The notes beneath the pieces were generated by a model. The model worked only from the letters and a program-made list of their open reading frames with translations, had not been told where the DNA came from and made no database searches. DNA of 64,000 bases from Anaerosolibacter carboniphilus (GTDB lineage Bacteria > Bacillota > Clostridia > Peptostreptococcales > Thermotaleaceae), in NCBI RefSeq assembly GCF_014205875.1, contig NZ_JACHEN010000009.1:1-64000 (forward strand), read 5' to 3'. Below are positions 61,813 through 64,000 of the stretch, piece by piece (positions within the stretch are counted from its first letter, which is position 1; every line of letters starts with the position of its first letter). The translations under genes were made by a program, and so were the position numbers.

Positions 61813-63588
61813 CTACATTGCATTTGCCAAGTTTTCATCAATGATTTGATCCAGATCATCTTCATTGATGGTCTCTCTCTCCAATAGGGTTTGAGCAATC
61901 TTTTCTAATAGATGAATGTTCTTGCTTAAAATGCTTTTCGTTTCTTCATATAATTGATCCATTGTCTTTTTACACTCATCCAACATCACACGATCAACTC
62001 CCCCATTGCTGTAATTATATACTACATCATAGTTGAGCAATCCTGTTGATTGATTCATACCAAAACGCTTCATCATTGCAATAATTGTGGAAGTTGCTTT
62101 TTCAATATCATTGCTAGCACCAGTTGTAATGTTATCTTCTCCTAAAATAATCTCTTCAGCCGCTCTTCCACCTAAAGATATCCTAATTTGATTTAACATC
62201 TCTCTTTTACTTCTGCACATTTTGTCTGGAGCGATATTCATACTAAACCCCCCAGCTCCCTTTGTACTTGGAATGATCGTTACTTTTGTCACTCGATTTT
62301 CAGGAGCTACCATCTTTGTTATCAAAGCGTGGCCTGCCTCGTGATAGGCAATTAGTTCCCTATCCTCTTGGGAAATCGCACTACGATCCTTCTTCTCTTC
62401 TCCAGCAATCACTGTATAATATGCCCTATCTATATGCTCATGCTTGATTTGGTCTGCATTCTGCTTTGCAGCCAATATGGCAGCTTCATTTAATAAAGAC
62501 TCAAGCTCTGCGCCGCTGAAATATACGGTTTCATGGGCAAGTCTTCCCAAGTCAATTCCAGGTGACAAAGGTTTTTTACTACTATGCAGTTTTAAAATTT
62601 GATGACGTGCATTAACATCAGGAAGACCTACTTCGATTTGTCTATCAAATCTTCCCGGTCTTAATAATGCTTCGTCTAATGTATCCAGCCTATTTGTCGC
62701 AGCCATGACAATGATACCCTCGTTCTCATGGAATCCTGACATCTCTGTTAATAGCGCATTTAATGTTCTATCATTTTCATCATTGCCGTTCATACCATCT
62801 CTTTTTTTACCAAGGGCATCTATTTCATCAATAAAAATTACACATTTTTGATGTTCTCTTGCTTTTTTAAAGAGGCTTCGGATTCTTCCGGCCCCAAGCC
62901 CTGCATAAATCTGTACAAAATCAGAACCTGATACTGCATAAAAAGGTACTCCCGCTTCACCAGCTAACGCCTTTGCCAATAAGGTTTTACCGGTTCCCGG
63001 AGGTCCATAAAGAATTACACCTCGTGGAATTCTAGCACCATATTTTACGTATTTTTCAGGGTTCTGGAGGAAATCCACTAGATCCATTATGCTTTCCTTC
63101 GCTTCCTCATTTCCCGCTACACTGGCAAATGTTACTTTAATATCGCCCTGTGGAGCTGCTTCAATACTAGACATCTTATTGAATTCCATAGAAGTCTGTC
63201 GAGAGGACTGTTTAGACATAAATATGGCCATCCCTGCAAAAACCGCAACAAGTCCTATGAGACCAACTATATTGGTGACAATAGAATTAGCACTATTCTC
63301 TTCGACCTTCACATTATGCATCAACAAAGTTTCTTTAAAACCTTCAGTCCTTGGATTATCAGTAATAAATTCTTGTCCACCTTTTAGTCTTCCTTCAAGC
63401 TTCGGATCATCTACATAGTAAACGGTTTCTACTTTTCCCTCTCTCACTTGAGCCATAAACGCTTTGTAATGAAGCACTACTGGCTCGTCTTTTCCCATAA
63501 ATTGAAAATAAGCTATACCAACCAGTAAGCTTAAAGAAAGAATTATCATAACAGTTATCAATGTTTTTTTATTCATACGAATTTTCAT
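61813..63588 (-). CDS. FtsH-family ATP-dependent zinc metalloprotease
   Basis: The start ATG at 63588 follows GGGGGTATAGAG. Two membrane helices (about residues 7-27 and 103-123) flank a small outer domain. AAA+ motifs: Walker A GPPGTGKT, Walker B CVIFIDEIDALG, SRH ATNRLDTLDEALLRPGRFDR. The M41 peptidase has HEAGH and the third ligand region TTGASNDIEKAT. The pore loop reads FVQIYAGLGAGRIRSLF where FtsH usually has FVEMFVGVGASRVRDLF. At about 590 residues it is a little short, so it looks like a second FtsH paralogue rather than the housekeeping copy. Confidence 0.9.
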   Translation of the reverse strand: MKIRMNKKTLITVMIILSLSLLVGIAYFQFMGKDEPVVLHYKAFMAQVREGKVETVYYVDDPKLEGRLKGGQEFITDNPRTEGFKETLLMHNVKVEENSANSIVTNIVGLIGLVAVFAGMAIFMSKQSSRQTSMEFNKMSSIEAAPQGDIKVTFASVAGNEEAKESIMDLVDFLQNPEKYVKYGARIPRGVILYGPPGTGKTLLAKALAGEAGVPFYAVSGSDFVQIYAGLGAGRIRSLFKKAREHQKCVIFIDEIDALGKKRDGMNGNDENDRTLNALLTEMSGFHENEGIIVMAATNRLDTLDEALLRPGRFDRQIEVGLPDVNARHQILKLHSSKKPLSPGIDLGRLAHETVYFSGAELESLLNEAAILAAKQNADQIKHEHIDRAYYTVIAGEEKKDRSAISQEDRELIAYHEAGHALITKMVAPENRVTKVTIIPSTKGAGGFSMNIAPDKMCRSKREMLNQIRISLGGRAAEEIILGEDNITTGASNDIEKATSTIIAMMKRFGMNQSTGLLNYDVVYNYSNGGVDRVMLDECKKTMDQLYEETKSILSKNIHLLEKIAQTLLERETINEDDLDQIIDENLANAM

Positions 63589-63662
63589 CTCTATACCCCC
63601 TTTTCCTGTTATGTACATTTGGGCATAGTTTACATAATGTCTATTGTATCATACTTTTTCCA

Positions 63663-63697
63663 AAAAGAAAAGCCATCTAAGAGTACCCTTAAATGGC
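63663..63697 (-). terminator. Terminator
   Basis: GCCAT...ATGGC (63672-63676, 63693-63697) with an imperfect inner stem, followed on the minus strand by TTTTCTTTTT, eight bases after the stop of the last gene. Confidence 0.65.
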
Positions 63698-63704
63698 ATT
63701 AATG

Positions 63705-63968
63705 TTAAATATTATCTCCTTCAAATTCCATGACTTCTGAATAGATGAATGTATCTATAACCACTTCTTCAACATTTTTGTTGTTCTTTTTAAGTAATCT
63801 AAAGATGAAATCCACAATGTCAGCTGCTAGATATTTATAATCCTGATAGACATTTAAAATTACATGAATGATAGGTTGATTAATGTGCTCTAACATTTGC
63901 TGACGTATATTTTCGTCAGGCATCTCTTCACATAAATATCCTCTCCATAAAGGCTGTTCCATCATCAT
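63705..63968 (-). CDS. Hypothetical protein, 87 residues
   Basis: The product is acidic and helical with a Met-rich start and IIHVILNVYQDYKYLAADIV in the middle. Three consecutive ATG codons (63968, 63965, 63962) make the exact start uncertain; AGGAAA is the only upstream purine run. I do not recognise the family. It may be in an operon continuing beyond the window. Confidence 0.55.
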   Translation of the reverse strand: MMMEQPLWRGYLCEEMPDENIRQQMLEHINQPIIHVILNVYQDYKYLAADIVDFIFRLLKKNNKNVEEVVIDTFIYSEVMEFEGDNI

Positions 63969-64000
63969 TTTCCTATTGTTCTCTGGTGAGATATAGTGAA

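Noticed and set aside
1-64000. CRISPR arrays, rRNA operons and complete tRNA genes
   Set aside because: No regularly spaced repeats, rRNA sequence or full cloverleaf was seen; only the tRNA-Leu 3' half at 5695-5750.
63969-64000. End of another gene upstream of the last small ORF
   Set aside because: A short open stretch could be a C-terminus overlapping the ATG, but 32 bases are too few to support a call.

Overview
The window is low-GC DNA from an anaerobic, spore-forming Clostridia-type Firmicute. This is inferred from SpoVB, DegS/DegU, a DUF896 protein, strong AGGAGG ribosome sites, frequent TTG/GTG starts, and aldehyde:ferredoxin oxidoreductase with ferredoxin. The Alkaliphilus/Natronincola group is my best guess for relatives, but the sequence alone does not prove it.

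Layout. (1) 1-5750 is the right end of an integrated prophage: early replication/recombination genes on the minus strand (DnaD-like replication protein, zinc-ribbon protein, ERF annealing protein, Gam-like protein, small proteins, Cro-like regulator), then a divergent CI-like repressor and a tyrosine integrase. It ends in the 3' half of a tRNA-Leu gene, the attachment site. (2) 5.8-15.7 kb: a small hydrophobic protein, CDF metal transporter, AlbA_2 protein, LysR regulator with a palindromic operator, M18 aminopeptidase, DegS/DegU and CheW. (3) 15.8-29.3 kb: hutH, a YgiQ-type radical SAM protein, a hairpin-rich repeat, YkuS, a LacI regulator, a 1802-residue pseudokinase/ATPase/TPR/GGDEF protein, MarR, M23 peptidase and bactofilin. 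(4) 29.3-46.3 kb is organic-acid and amino-acid metabolism: an alanine-dehydrogenase-like protein, MocR regulator, Cho-like nuclease, tungsten-type AOR plus polyferredoxin, SatP-type acetate transporter, MatC-type carrier with a sigma-54 promoter, a sensor kinase/sigma-54 activator pair, and CstA with a LytS/LytR pair. (5) 46.4-54.3 kb: the complete histidine operon hisZGDCBHAF-IE. (6) 54.4-64 kb: zinc-ribbon protein, 2H phosphoesterase, chemoreceptor, tandem-YkuS protein, SpoVB, EAL-CBS protein, a 6S RNA candidate and an FtsH paralogue.

The most notable item is a small gene directly after hisIE (46413-46604, minus). It encodes a DUF1858-type redox protein whose expected CxxC is C-F-G-UGA. 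The frame stays open and family-like after the UGA, and a hairpin with a GG-containing loop lies 24 nt downstream. I interpret it as a selenocysteine-containing CxxU protein that ordinary ORF calling misses.

Regulatory logic visible in the sequence: three phased operator-like sites between cro and cI; a near-perfect -24/-12 promoter before matC, next to a sigma-54 activator; inverted repeats over the cstA promoter beside lytSR; a palindrome at the his start site; and opposing c-di-GMP enzymes (GGDEF at 21-26 kb, EAL at 60-61 kb).
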